Shown here one piece after another: positions 1 through 8,691 of a stretch of 64,000 bases of DNA. The notes under the pieces are model-generated. The model saw only the letters and a program-made list of their open reading frames with translations, ran no database searches and had not been told where the DNA came from. Position 1 is the first letter of the stretch. Each line of letters begins with the position of its first letter. The translations under genes and the position numbers were made by a program. Source of the DNA: Buttiauxella massiliensis (GTDB taxonomy: Bacteria; Pseudomonadota; Gammaproteobacteria; Enterobacterales; Enterobacteriaceae). The DNA is taken from assembly GCF_902500225.1 (NCBI RefSeq), contig NZ_LR722648.1, positions 389,676-453,675 of the forward strand, in the 5' to 3' direction.

Positions 1-1
1 C

Positions 2-526
2 GCGCTGGAAGCGATTCGCTTCTACGTCAGCTTCGCTTGTTCCTTCGCATTCGCCGAACGTGAACTGATGGAAGGCAACGCGAAAATCATCAAGCTGATT
101 GCCCGTGACGAAGCCCTGCACCTGACCGGCACTCAACACATGCTGAACCTGATGCGCTCTGGTGAAGACGACCCTGAAATGGCGGAAATCGCTCAGGAAT
201 GCCGCCAGGAATGCTATGACCTGTTCGTACTGGCTGCCGAGCAAGAGAAAGAGTGGGCAAGCTACCTGTTCCGCGACGGCTCGATGATCGGTCTGAACAA
301 AGATATTCTCTGCCAGTATGTTGATTACATTACCAACATCCGTATGCAGGCAGTCGGCCTGGATTTGCCATTCAAGACACGTTCAAACCCAATCCCATGG
401 ATTAATGCATGGTTAGTTTCTGACAACGTGCAGGTCGCACCGCAAGAAGTAGAAGTGAGTTCTTATCTGGTAGGTCAGATTGATTCGAACGTTAACACCG
501 ACGATTTAAGCGATTTCCAGCTGTAA
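2..526 (+). CDS. nrdB: Ribonucleotide reductase class Ia, small subunit (3' part)
   Basis: This is the C-terminal 174 residues of the R2 subunit, which holds the diiron-tyrosyl radical cofactor needed to reduce ribonucleotides to deoxyribonucleotides together with NrdA. The 5' half lies outside the window; the frame is open from base 2. Visible iron ligands are the Glu in FAERELMEG and the Glu and His of [10 protein letters not shown], corresponding to Glu204, Glu238 and His241 of the E. coli protein. The C-terminal tail ending DDLSDFQL is the segment that docks onto NrdA. The gene ends 3 bases before yfaE, so the two are almost certainly cotranscribed. The near identity to E. coli NrdB makes the call secure. 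Confidence 0.97.
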   Translation, partial: ALEAIRFYVSFACSFAFAERELMEGNAKIIKLIARDEALHLTGTQHMLNLMRSGEDDPEMAEIAQECRQECYDLFVLAAEQEKEWASYLFRDGSMIGLNKDILCQYVDYITNIRMQAVGLDLPFKTRSNPIPWINAWLVSDNVQVAPQEVEVSSYLVGQIDSNVNTDDLSDFQL

Positions 527-529
527 TTT

Positions 530-784
530 ATGAGCCGCATTACGCTACGAATCAGCGGAGCACAGCTCATTTCTGAAGAGAATCACCCTTCTTTGCTGGC
601 GACACTGGAATCCCACCAGGTCGCCGTGGAATATCAGTGCCGGGAAGGTTATTGCGGCTCCTGCCGCATCCGGCTGACGGCAGGCGAAGTGAAGTGGCTT
701 ACCGAACCGCTGGCGTTTATCCAGCCCGGTGAAATACTGCCCTGCTGCTGCCAGGCGCAGGGCGATATTGAGATAGAGATGTAA
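530..784 (+). CDS. yfaE: [2Fe-2S] ferredoxin YfaE, NrdB cofactor maintenance
   Basis: An 84-residue plant-type [2Fe-2S] ferredoxin. Cluster ligands are Cys37, Cys42 and Cys45 (CREGYCGSC) plus a Cys within the CCC at residues 72-74. In E. coli YfaE supplies electrons to regenerate the diferric-tyrosyl cofactor of NrdB, and its position 3 bases downstream of nrdB fits that role. The length matches the E. coli protein. A strong hairpin terminator follows directly after the stop codon, closing the nrd operon. No inaA-like gene follows, unlike E. coli. Confidence 0.95.
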   Translation: MSRITLRISGAQLISEENHPSLLATLESHQVAVEYQCREGYCGSCRIRLTAGEVKWLTEPLAFIQPGEILPCCCQAQGDIEIEM

Positions 785-816
785 AAAAACCTCCCGCGGA
801 GGTTTTTTATTTTTTG
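784..816. terminator. Bidirectional intrinsic terminator between yfaE and glpT
   Basis: The stem pairs AACCTCC with GGAGGTT around a short CG loop. It is flanked by an A-run on the left and a T-run on the right, so it can end transcription from nrdB-yfaE on the plus strand and from glpT on the minus strand. Confidence 0.85.
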
Positions 817-820
817 GGGA

Positions 821-2176
821 TTACTGACCTTCCCGCGCTTTCATTTCCTGATGATGTTTGTTTTCACCTACCATCACCACCAGCAGCAGAATCACGGCCA
901 TAATACTGCCGCCTATCATCACCATAAAACCGCCGTCCCAGCCGAAGAAATCAACGGTATATCCGACAATGGCGCTCGCGGCGACCGACCCACCGAGGTA
1001 GCCGAACAAGCCGGTGAAGCCTGCTGCGGTTCCCGCTGCCTTTTTCGGTGCTAGCTCAAGCGCATGTAACCCAATTAACATGACCGGCCCGTAGATCAGG
1101 AAGCCAATGACAATCATGCACGCCATATCCACACCCGGATTTCCCGGCGGGTTCAGCCAGTAAACAATGGTCGCAATCGTCACCAGAATCATAAAGAACA
1201 CACCGGTTGCGCCACGGTTGCCTCTGAACACTTTGTCCGACATCCAGCCACACAGCAGCGTGCCAGGTATCCCCGCATACTCATAAAGGAAGTAGGCCCA
1301 CGAGGATTTATCTAACGCGAAGTGCTTCACTTCTTTCAGATACGTTGGTGACCAGTCGAGAATGCCATAGCGCAGCAGGTAAACAAAAACGTTGGCGATG
1401 GCGATGTACCACAGCAGGCGGTTCGGGAACACGTACTGCATAAAAATCTGCTTAGCCGTCAGTTCCTCTTCCGTTTTGTCGTTGTAGTCGTCCGGGTAAT
1501 CATTTTTGTACTCTTCGATTGGTGGCAGCCCGCAGGATTGCGGAGTATCGCGCATTAATGCAAAAGCAATCAGCGCCACCAGAATCGCCGCAAAGGCTGG
1601 CATATAAAGTGCCGCATGCCAGTCGTTAAACCACGCCATCCCGAGTAAGAACAGCAGTGGCGGCAAGCCACCGCCTACGTTATGCGCGCAATTCCAGACA
1701 GAAACAATTCCGCCACGCTCTTTCTTGGACCACCAGTGCACCATCGTGCGCCCACACGGCGGCCAGCCCATGCCCTGGAACCAGCCACATAAGAACAGCA
1801 GCACAAACATCACTGCGATGCTCGATGTCGCCCAGGGCACAAACCCCATAAATAGCATCACGGCTGCCGCCAGAATCAAACCGGCAGGTAAGAAAACGCG
1901 TGGATACGAGCGGTCAGAGACTGACCCCATGATGAATTTTGAAAAGCCGTAGGCGATAGAAATACCGGAAAGCGCGAATCCTAAATCCCCTCGCGAGAAA
2001 CCTTACTCAATCAAGTACGGCATCGCCAGGGTGAAGTTTTTACGCACCAGATAGTAGGCCGCGTAACCGAAGAAGATCCCCATGAAGATTTGCCAGCGCA
2101 GGCGCCGATAAGTCGGATCGATATTCTCGCTTTTCAGCCGTGGCTGATGGGCGGTAGGTTTGAAAATGCTCAGCAT
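821..2176 (-). pseudogene. glpT: glpT, glycerol-3-phosphate:phosphate antiporter, nonsense-disrupted
   Basis: Read on the minus strand from the ATG at 2174-2176, this is a full-length GlpT of about 451 codons with one defect: codon 58 (2003-2005) is TAA where E. coli has Gln in MPYLVEQGFSRG, so a single C-to-T change from CAA explains it. The frame continues intact for the remaining 393 codons, with high identity (for example [13 protein letters not shown] and [13 protein letters not shown]). GlpT is a major-facilitator inner-membrane antiporter importing glycerol-3-phosphate, and also fosfomycin. A product stopping at residue 57 contains at most the first membrane helix. Restart at Met83 (1930) would lose the first two helices and has no visible Shine-Dalgarno. 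The otherwise conserved frame suggests a recent mutation or a sequencing error. glpQ, cotranscribed with glpT in E. coli, is absent; the next gene is convergent yfaE. Confidence 0.9.
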
Positions 2177-2250
2177 AAATGCCTCCGTGGCAGGGTTTAT
2201 AAGCCATGTTCATTTGCGAGCGCATGTTAAGGATTATCGGGGTTGGTTAG

Positions 2251-2266
2251 TGTGAAACACCCCACA
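2251..2266. promoter_or_regulatory. Candidate CRP site in the glpT-glpA divergent promoter
   Basis: TGTGA-AACACC-CCACA matches the CRP consensus TGTGA-N6-TCACA in nine of the ten half-site bases. It lies in the 237-base gap between the divergent glpT and glpA starts. Catabolite control of this region is known in E. coli; the binding itself is inferred here. Confidence 0.6.
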
Positions 2267-2320
2267 ACATATTACATTTTTATTACAAACTATCGAAATA
2301 GTGCATGACGTCACACTTTA

Positions 2321-2353
2321 CTTTCGATTTATGCTCGAATTTGCTCGATATCA
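2321..2353. promoter_or_regulatory. Candidate GlpR operator region upstream of glpA
   Basis: Three closely spaced TCGA-containing half sites (TTTCGATTT, GCTCGAAT, GCTCGATAT) resemble the GlpR repressor half-site motif TTCGAGC/GCTCGAA. The position, 60-90 bases upstream of the glpA start and in the shared glpT-glpA regulatory region, is where GlpR operators are found in E. coli. The exact operator boundaries are uncertain. Confidence 0.5.
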
Positions 2354-2413
2354 AACATTTGAAAATTGATTTGTGGCTCAATTGTGTTCAAGAGAACTTT
2401 TCAGGAGCAGAGC

Positions 2414-4033
2414 ATGGCGACGGGATGCAAAGAGCGGGATGTCATTATTATCGGCGGTGGCGCAACCGGGGCGGGAATTGCCCGCGACTGCGCCCGTCGT
2501 GGGTTGCAAACGCTGCTGCTCGAAAGGCACGATATCGCCACCGGGGCGACGGGGAGAAACCACGGCTTACTCCACAGCGGCGCGCGCTACGCCATGACGG
2601 ACAGCGAATCGGCCAGAGAATGCATTGAAGAGAACCGCATCCTTAAACGTATCGCTCGCCATTGCATCGAACGCACCGACGGCTTGTTTATCACCCTTCC
2701 CGAAGACGATTTATCGCAACAGAATATATTTATCGCCTCTTGCCAGGACGCAGGAATTGACGCTCAACGCATCGACCCCAAAGAAGCTTTGCGTCTGGAA
2801 CCTGCGGCAAACCCTGAATTGATCGGCGCGGTGCGCGTGCCTGATGGCACCGTTGACCCTTTCCGCCTGACCGCCGCCAATATGCTCGATGCCCGCGAAC
2901 ACGGCGCTGAAATCCTCACCGGCCAGGAAGTCACCGGTCTGATTCGCCAGGCAGACCGGGTTTGCGGGGTTCGCGTATACAACCACCAGACACACCAGCA
3001 TCACGATTTGTATGCGCATGTTGTTGTTAATGCTGCCGGAATCTGGGGGCAGCACATTGCAGAATATGCTGATTTGAGCGTGCGCATGTTGCCAGCAAAA
3101 GGTTCGCTGCTAATCCTGGGTCACCGCATCAACAACATGGTGATCAACCGCTGCCGCAAACCTGCTGATGCCGATATTCTGGTGCCCGGCGATACCATTT
3201 CGCTGATTGGTACCACGTCAACACCTGTTGAGTACGACCAAATCGACAATATGCGCGTCACGCCGCAAGAGGTCGATATTCTGATTCGTGAAGGGTCTAA
3301 ACTTGCGCCTAAACTCGCAGCCACCCGCATTTTGCGTGCCTATGCTGGCGTTCGCCCGCTGGTTGCCAGCGATAACGATCCAACCGGGCGCAACGCCAGT
3401 CGGGGGATCGTATTGATGGATCACGCAAAGCGTGACGGAATGGACGGCTTCATCACCATCACCGGCGGCAAACTCATGACCTACCGCCTGATGGCTGAAT
3501 GGGCCACCAATGCGGTGTGCGAAAAACTCGGTCATTCCAGCCCCTGCACCACCGCAACCGTCCCGCTTCCTGGTTCAGGAAGCTCGCAAGAAGAGACACT
3601 CAGTAAAGTCATTTCCCTACCGCCAACCATCCGCCGCTCTGCTGTCTGGCGCCACGGCGATCGTGCTGAACAACTTCTGGCTGGCGACCGCCTGAGCAAT
3701 AGCCTGGTTTGCGAATGTGAAGCGGTAACGGCCGGTGAAGTTCGCTACGCGGTCAATAAACTGGCTGTCACCAATCTTGGCGATTTGCGCCGTCGAACCC
3801 GCGTAGGAATGGGCACCTGCCAGGGTGAGTTATGCGCCTGTCGCGCCGCCGGTTTATTACAACGTTTTGGCACGTCATCGCCTGCGCAATCGCTCGACCA
3901 GTTATCGCTTTTTCTCAATGAACGCTGGAAAGGCATTCGCCCCATCGCCTGGGACGATGCGCTCAGGGAAAGCGAATTTACCGCCTGGGTGTACCAGGGG
4001 TTGTGCGGGCTAAAAAAAGGAACACCACAATGA
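2414..4033 (+). CDS. glpA: Anaerobic glycerol-3-phosphate dehydrogenase, catalytic subunit A
   Basis: A 539-residue flavoprotein that oxidises sn-glycerol-3-phosphate to dihydroxyacetone phosphate under anaerobic conditions, passing electrons through GlpB and GlpC to the quinone pool. The N terminus has the FAD-binding Rossmann motif DVIIIGGGATGAGIARD (residues 9-25). The C-terminal part has a BFD-like cysteine set (LVCECEAVT and GTCQGELCACRAAG) expected to bind an iron-sulfur cluster. I chose the ATG at 2414 because AGGAG lies seven bases upstream and the protein then aligns with E. coli GlpA (542 aa); an in-frame ATG at 2366 would add 16 non-conserved residues. The stop overlaps the glpB start as ATGA. 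Confidence 0.97.
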   Translation: MATGCKERDVIIIGGGATGAGIARDCARRGLQTLLLERHDIATGATGRNHGLLHSGARYAMTDSESARECIEENRILKRIARHCIERTDGLFITLPEDDLSQQNIFIASCQDAGIDAQRIDPKEALRLEPAANPELIGAVRVPDGTVDPFRLTAANMLDAREHGAEILTGQEVTGLIRQADRVCGVRVYNHQTHQHHDLYAHVVVNAAGIWGQHIAEYADLSVRMLPAKGSLLILGHRINNMVINRCRKPADADILVPGDTISLIGTTSTPVEYDQIDNMRVTPQEVDILIREGSKLAPKLAATRILRAYAGVRPLVASDNDPTGRNASRGIVLMDHAKRDGMDGFITITGGKLMTYRLMAEWATNAVCEKLGHSSPCTTATVPLPGSGSSQEETLSKVISLPPTIRRSAVWRHGDRAEQLLAGDRLSNSLVCECEAVTAGEVRYAVNKLAVTNLGDLRRRTRVGMGTCQGELCACRAAGLLQRFGTSSPAQSLDQLSLFLNERWKGIRPIAWDDALRESEFTAWVYQGLCGLKKGTPQ

Positions 4034-5298
4034 AATTCGACAGCCTGATTATTGGCGGTGGACTCGCTGGACTGGTGTGCGGTATCCGTCTGGCGGAAGC
4101 GGGACTGCGTTGCGCTATCGTCAGTCGCGGGCAAAGCGCACTGCATTTTTCGTCCGGGTCGCTGGATTTACTGGCCGAACTGCCCGATGGCAGCCCGGTA
4201 AACTCCCCTCTGGATGCACTGGCAGCATTAAAATTGCAGGCACCAGAACACCCTTATAGTCTGATGGGGGCGCAAAACGTACAGCGTTTCGCGATGGAGA
4301 GTGAAGCGTTGCTGGCCCGTTGCCATATCACGCTCACGGGCAGTTACAAGCAAAACCACCAGCGCATTACGCCACTGGGTATTGAACGTGCAACGTGGCT
4401 TAGCCCAATGGAAATCCCCGTAGCACCCCTTCCGTGGAAACACATCACGGTAGTCGGTATTGCCGGTTTTCTCGATTTTCAGCCAGAACTGGTCGCCGGT
4501 TCACTGGCAGAAAACCACATCAATGTGAAAACCGCGGAACTGACGCTTCCCGCACTGGACACGTTACGCAATAACCCCAGCGAGTTCCGCGCTGCCAATA
4601 TCGCCCGCGTACTGGATATGCCAGAACAACAACGCCTGCTTATTGATGAGCTTAAAACGCTGGCGCATGACACTGATGCCCTGTTCCTTCCGGCATGCCT
4701 CGGGAGTGAAGATGATAAAGCCTGGCAGGCGATAAGCCGTGAATTACCCTGCCCGCTTCGCCTGTTACCTACACTTCCCCCTTCGGTGCTCGGTATGCGG
4801 TTGTATCACCAGTTGCGCCGCCGTTTTCAGCAACTCAACGGGATAATGATGCCCGGTGATGCCGTGGTGAGGACGGAAACACAGCAGGAAAATGTCAGCG
4901 CCATTTTCACCCGCAACCACGCAGAAGTCCCGCTGCGGGCAAACCATTATGTCCTCGCCAGCGGCAGCTTTTTCAGTAACGGGCTGGAGGCAAAATTCAG
5001 CGGCATACGAGAGCCCGTTTTCGGCCTCGATATCCGTGCCCCAGCCGAGCGTGAAGCGTGGTGCAAAGAGGACTTTTTCAGCCCGCAGCCATATTTGCAG
5101 GCAGGCGTTGCCATTGATAAACATTTCCACCCCACCCGCGCCGGGCAACGCATCAAAAACCTTTACGCCATCGGTTCGGTACTGGCCGGGTTCGACCCGC
5201 TGCAACAAGGTTGTGGCGCGGGTGTGTCAATGACTGGCGCACTGCACGTCGCACAACGCATTCTTGAATCGCAGGGGGCAGTGCATGAATCTGCTTGA
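4030..5298 (+). CDS. glpB: Anaerobic glycerol-3-phosphate dehydrogenase, subunit B
   Basis: A 422-residue flavoprotein subunit of GlpABC. The N terminus shows a dinucleotide-binding motif (IIGGGLAGLVCGIRLAEAG), and a C-terminal FAD-associated stretch reads LYAIGSVLAGFDPLQQGCG. The start at 4030 overlaps the glpA stop by four bases, indicating translational coupling; a longer frame from 4003 would lie inside glpA and has no homology support. It ends 14 bases inside glpC. Sequence divergence from E. coli GlpB is noticeably greater than for GlpA or GlpC, as is usual for this subunit. Confidence 0.96.
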   Translation: MKFDSLIIGGGLAGLVCGIRLAEAGLRCAIVSRGQSALHFSSGSLDLLAELPDGSPVNSPLDALAALKLQAPEHPYSLMGAQNVQRFAMESEALLARCHITLTGSYKQNHQRITPLGIERATWLSPMEIPVAPLPWKHITVVGIAGFLDFQPELVAGSLAENHINVKTAELTLPALDTLRNNPSEFRAANIARVLDMPEQQRLLIDELKTLAHDTDALFLPACLGSEDDKAWQAISRELPCPLRLLPTLPPSVLGMRLYHQLRRRFQQLNGIMMPGDAVVRTETQQENVSAIFTRNHAEVPLRANHYVLASGSFFSNGLEAKFSGIREPVFGLDIRAPAEREAWCKEDFFSPQPYLQAGVAIDKHFHPTRAGQRIKNLYAIGSVLAGFDPLQQGCGAGVSMTGALHVAQRILESQGAVHESA

Positions 5299-6484
5299 TG
5301 AAACCAGTTTTGAAAACTGCATTAAATGCACCGTCTGCACCACTGTCTGCCCGGTCAGCCGGGTTAACCCGGACTACCCTGGCCCTAAGCAGTCCGGGCC
5401 TGACGGAGAGCGCCTGCGCCTGAAAGATGCCGCACTCTATGATGACGCCCTTAAATTTTGCACCAACTGTAAACGCTGTGAAGTCGCCTGCCCGTCTGAT
5501 GTGAAAATTGGCGATATCATCCAGCGTGCCAAAGCCCGCTATGGCAAAACACCGTTTAAATTAAGAGATGCCATTCTCAGCCATACCGATTTAATGGGCA
5601 CACTGTCGACACCGTTCGCACCGCTGGTGAATGCAGCAACGTCATTGATACCGGTGAGAAATTTGCTCGATAAAACTCTCGGCATCGACAGCCACCGCGC
5701 ATTACCGAAATACTCGTCAGGAACATTTCGGCAGTGGTATCGCAAACAGGCAACGACGCAAAAAACCTTTGCTGAGCAAGTGGCGTTTTTCCACGGTTGC
5801 TATGTGAATTACAACCATCCACAATTGGGCAAAGATCTGGTCAGCGTGCTGAATGCGATGGGATTTGGCGTGCAACTGTTGGAACGTGAAAAGTGCTGTG
5901 GCGTACCCTTGATTGCTAACGGTTTTATCGATAAAGCCAAAAAGCAGGCGGCGATTAACGCAGCATCATTAGAGAAAGCAGTGCTCGAACAAGGGTTGCC
6001 AGTGATTGCCACTTCTTCCACCTGCACCTTTACCCTGCGCGATGAATACCCGCAGGTGCTGGATATCGACACTCGCCCGATGCGTGACCATATTGAACTG
6101 GTGACTCGTTTTATCTGGAAGCAACTGGAAGAAGGCCGGGAGTTGAACCTCAAAGCGTTACCGCTGCGTATTGCCTACCACACGCCATGTCATATGGAAA
6201 AAATGGGCTGGTCGCTTTACACGCTGGATCTTTTGCAGCGTTTGCCTGGCGTGGAGCTGGTTATGCTGGAATCCCAGTGCTGCGGAATTGCGGGGACGTA
6301 CGGGTTTAAAAAGGAAAACTATCAATTTTCACAAAGCATTGGCGCACCGTTATTCCAGCAGATTGAGGAGAGCGGCGTCGATTTGGTGGTCACAGATTGC
6401 GAAACCTGCAAATGGCAGATTGAGATGTCCACCAGTAAGAAATGCGAGCACCCGATTACGCTTTTGGCTCGGGCACTCGCATAG
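5285..6484 (+). CDS. glpC: Anaerobic glycerol-3-phosphate dehydrogenase, iron-sulfur subunit C
   Basis: A 399-residue subunit thought to anchor GlpAB to the inner membrane and relay electrons to menaquinone or ubiquinone. Two ferredoxin-type 4Fe-4S motifs are visible near the N terminus (CIKCTVCTTVCP and CTNCKRCEVACP), followed by two CCG-type cysteine-rich domains (EKCCGVPLIANG and SQCCGIAGTYGF). The ATG at 5285 is preceded by a G-rich Shine-Dalgarno (CAGGGGGCAG) and lies inside the end of glpB. The stop is only 3 bases from the convergent yfaY stop, and no clear terminator separates them. Confidence 0.97.
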   Translation: MNLLDETSFENCIKCTVCTTVCPVSRVNPDYPGPKQSGPDGERLRLKDAALYDDALKFCTNCKRCEVACPSDVKIGDIIQRAKARYGKTPFKLRDAILSHTDLMGTLSTPFAPLVNAATSLIPVRNLLDKTLGIDSHRALPKYSSGTFRQWYRKQATTQKTFAEQVAFFHGCYVNYNHPQLGKDLVSVLNAMGFGVQLLEREKCCGVPLIANGFIDKAKKQAAINAASLEKAVLEQGLPVIATSSTCTFTLRDEYPQVLDIDTRPMRDHIELVTRFIWKQLEEGRELNLKALPLRIAYHTPCHMEKMGWSLYTLDLLQRLPGVELVMLESQCCGIAGTYGFKKENYQFSQSIGAPLFQQIEESGVDLVVTDCETCKWQIEMSTSKKCEHPITLLARALA

Positions 6485-6487
6485 TTT

Positions 6488-7684
6488 TTAGATTTCTAGT
6501 GAGTCGACAACATTCACCCAGCCATGCTCAGCGGCGACATCCCAGCCGTTGAGCCAGCGGCGCAGCATGTTAAGTGCCATCATCGCGCAGACTTCCTGGC
6601 GTGTGCGCAGGGCGTAGCGGGTCACACTGAATTTTACTTGCAGGCCATAAGTCCCTTTTGGCGTGTGCAGTGCAAAATGAAGATGCTCGTCATCAAGGCT
6701 CCCAACCACCAGCGCCAGAGCACTTCCCGCTTGCAGCGAGAAATTTTTTGCACGCTCCGTTATCTGCACCAGTGTTTCAGGGCGTGCGGAAAGCACTTCG
6801 CTATTACCTAATGGCGCTTGCGCACTGGCAAGTTGCAGGCACAGCAGCCCGGCGGTGAATTGTTCGCTGACGGCAATATTGAGCGATTGCGCTCGCAGGC
6901 GTTCCGCCAGTTGCGCTGGCAAACCGTCGGTCCCTTCAAAAATGGCACTTTCACCGGCGACACGCTGCACTTGCGGCCATACGGCTTCCATCGCCTGACG
7001 CTGGCTTGCTGGGCCAGTCAATTTTAACTCGATAATCGGCATTGATGAGCGATACCCCATCACCGCGCCGTCCGGTAAAGGAATCGGCTCAAGACTTTGG
7101 GCTAACTCGCTTTCGGAACGCCCGAAAGTGGTAAGACGCAGGCAAACTGGCGGCTCAGGCAGCACAAAGCGCTCACGCAAACGCGGCATGATTTGTTGCT
7201 CGACCATAACCTTAAATTCGGAAGGAACACCGGGAGTGAAAAACATCAGACAGCGGTTGAGCTTTAGAGCAAAGCCACATGCAGTACCGACCGGGTTATC
7301 AACCATTTCACTGGTGGCAGGGATTAATGCCTGCTTGCGATTGCTCGGTGCCATTTCACGACCGCGTTCGGCAAAGAAACGTTCCATATGCGCAAGCCAT
7401 TCCTGATGCATCACCAGCTCCACGCCTGCGGCAGTAGCGGCAGCCAGCGCACTGAGGTCATCACTGGTTGGCCCAAGGCCACCATTCACAATTAGAACAT
7501 CGGCATGTTCGCTGCGCTCTTTAAGCACCGCGATTAAATCTTCAAGACTGTCGCCCACCGTATTACGGCGCGACATTGGTAAACCCTGGTTAAAGAAATA
7601 ATCAGCAAGCCAGGCTGCGTTGGTATCAATAATTTGACCATGCAGCACTTCGTCGCCGGTAGACAGCATTTCCACTTTTATCAT
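6488..7684 (-). CDS. yfaY: CinA-family protein YfaY
   Basis: A 398-residue CinA-like protein. The N-terminal half is a molybdopterin-binding-type domain, with STGDEVLHGQIIDTNAAWLA near the start and GGLGPTSDD at about residues 69-77. The C-terminal half corresponds to the NMN-deamidase domain of CinA/PncC, but the usual catalytic motif TAESCTGG is replaced by AVSEQFTAGL, so deamidase activity is not expected. The E. coli protein is the same length (400 aa) and is also regarded as a non-deamidating paralogue of PncC. It is transcribed convergently with glpC. True function unknown. Confidence 0.92.
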   Translation of the reverse strand: MIKVEMLSTGDEVLHGQIIDTNAAWLADYFFNQGLPMSRRNTVGDSLEDLIAVLKERSEHADVLIVNGGLGPTSDDLSALAAATAAGVELVMHQEWLAHMERFFAERGREMAPSNRKQALIPATSEMVDNPVGTACGFALKLNRCLMFFTPGVPSEFKVMVEQQIMPRLRERFVLPEPPVCLRLTTFGRSESELAQSLEPIPLPDGAVMGYRSSMPIIELKLTGPASQRQAMEAVWPQVQRVAGESAIFEGTDGLPAQLAERLRAQSLNIAVSEQFTAGLLCLQLASAQAPLGNSEVLSARPETLVQITERAKNFSLQAGSALALVVGSLDDEHLHFALHTPKGTYGLQVKFSVTRYALRTRQEVCAMMALNMLRRWLNGWDVAAEHGWVNVVDSLEI

Positions 7685-7764
7685 TGTTGTGCTCCGCGGG
7701 AAGAAAACGGTTCACAATATCGCAAATTAATTTGAGGATTACCAAAAAGATAATCCTCAAAGGA

Positions 7765-7873
7765 TTTCGTGTTGCAGGAAGGCGGCAAAGCCGTAAGTCT
7801 CTGGAAGCATAGATAACTATGCGACCAGGGCGCGCGGCAGCAGCCAACGCCCCTGCAACGCGAAAGACGAAGA
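7765..7873. repeat. Diverged ERIC-type element between yfaY and yfaZ
   Basis: The outer ends form an inverted repeat (TTTCGTGTTGCAGG at the left; the right end reads CCTGCAACGCGAAA). Inside are the family signatures GCAGGAAGGCGGCAA and GCAGCCAACGCCCCTGCAAC, but the central palindrome has drifted away from the other copies in this window. It ends within a few bases of the yfaZ stop codon. Confidence 0.65.
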
Positions 7874-7877
7874 GGAT

Positions 7878-8420
7878 TTAGAAACCTGCGGAAACGCCGA
7901 CGTATGGACCGTCTGCAATAGCGTTATCACGGTTGCCATCTTTACCGTTAACACCGATATAGCGATAACCGGCTTCAACAGTGATTGGGCGAATAACAGT
8001 CCAACGAGCACCCGCACTGGCTTCCTGGTAATCTTTCACGCCGCTGGAAAGAGAGTCTGGAGAGTAGTAGTAATCACCGAATACGGAGAAGCTATCAAAT
8101 ACCTGCCAGCTCAAACCACCACCCACTGCCAACGCATAACCTTCATCACCATCTTTCGGATTCAGATAAACCGCACGGCCGCCAACTGTACCCATAAATG
8201 GACCCAATGGCACATTCAGACCGAGCCCCAGACCTGCGGTATCACCGTCGTCATCGTTATGGGCGTAGTTACCGTTCATGGTCAGACCGGCAGAGTCCTG
8301 GCCGAAGCCTACTGCGATGTTTGTATAATTTTCGCCCGCCTGGCCGCTAACGCTGATAGCGCTTGCAGATGCAGATACGAGTGCTAAACCGGCAACGCCA
8401 GCCAAAAGTAATTTGTTCAT
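7878..8420 (-). CDS. yfaZ: Outer-membrane beta-barrel family protein YfaZ
   Basis: A 180-residue protein of the YfaZ family with an N-terminal signal peptide (MNKLLLAGVAGLALVSASASA). The mature part alternates Gly/aromatic strands such as GDYYYSPDSL and ends in VGVSAGF, with the terminal Phe typical of outer-membrane barrels. The start at 8420 matches the E. coli protein in length; the longer frame from 8519 would add 33 residues with no family support. Role unknown; the family is predicted to be a small outer-membrane protein. In E. coli yfaZ is also next to yfaY. Confidence 0.9.
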   Translation of the reverse strand: MNKLLLAGVAGLALVSASASAISVSGQAGENYTNIAVGFGQDSAGLTMNGNYAHNDDDGDTAGLGLGLNVPLGPFMGTVGGRAVYLNPKDGDEGYALAVGGGLSWQVFDSFSVFGDYYYSPDSLSSGVKDYQEASAGARWTVIRPITVEAGYRYIGVNGKDGNRDNAIADGPYVGVSAGF

Positions 8421-8654
8421 GCTTTCAATCCTGAGCAGTAAAAAGGGATGTCCCTGAAAAAACGCCGATTTTACAGCCAGGGGTGAGGTAATCAATGCAT
8501 TAGAAATGCTTTTCTTCATTCGTTTGTAAGAAAATGAAAAAACACCCTGTTAAACAGCCGCCAGCTTCACTCTCACCAATCCCCCACAAATTGCAGCAGC
8601 GGGAAAACACGAGAGTTTAGGTGTAGGCGAAACAGCATTTATGGAAGTTAAGGC

Positions 8655-8684
8655 AACAAAAAACCGCCCGTAGGCGGTTTCGTT
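8655..8684 (-). terminator. Intrinsic terminator after the 42-codon gene
   Basis: AAACCGCC pairs with GGCGGTTT around CGTA. On the minus strand the stem is followed by TTTTTTG, placing it just downstream of the 8692-8820 reading frame. Confidence 0.75.
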
Positions 8685-8691
8685 TCACTCT

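Noticed and set aside
2300-2316. Second CRP half site in the glpT-glpA region
   Set aside because: A TCACA half is present, but the left half lacks the TGTGA pattern at the correct spacing.
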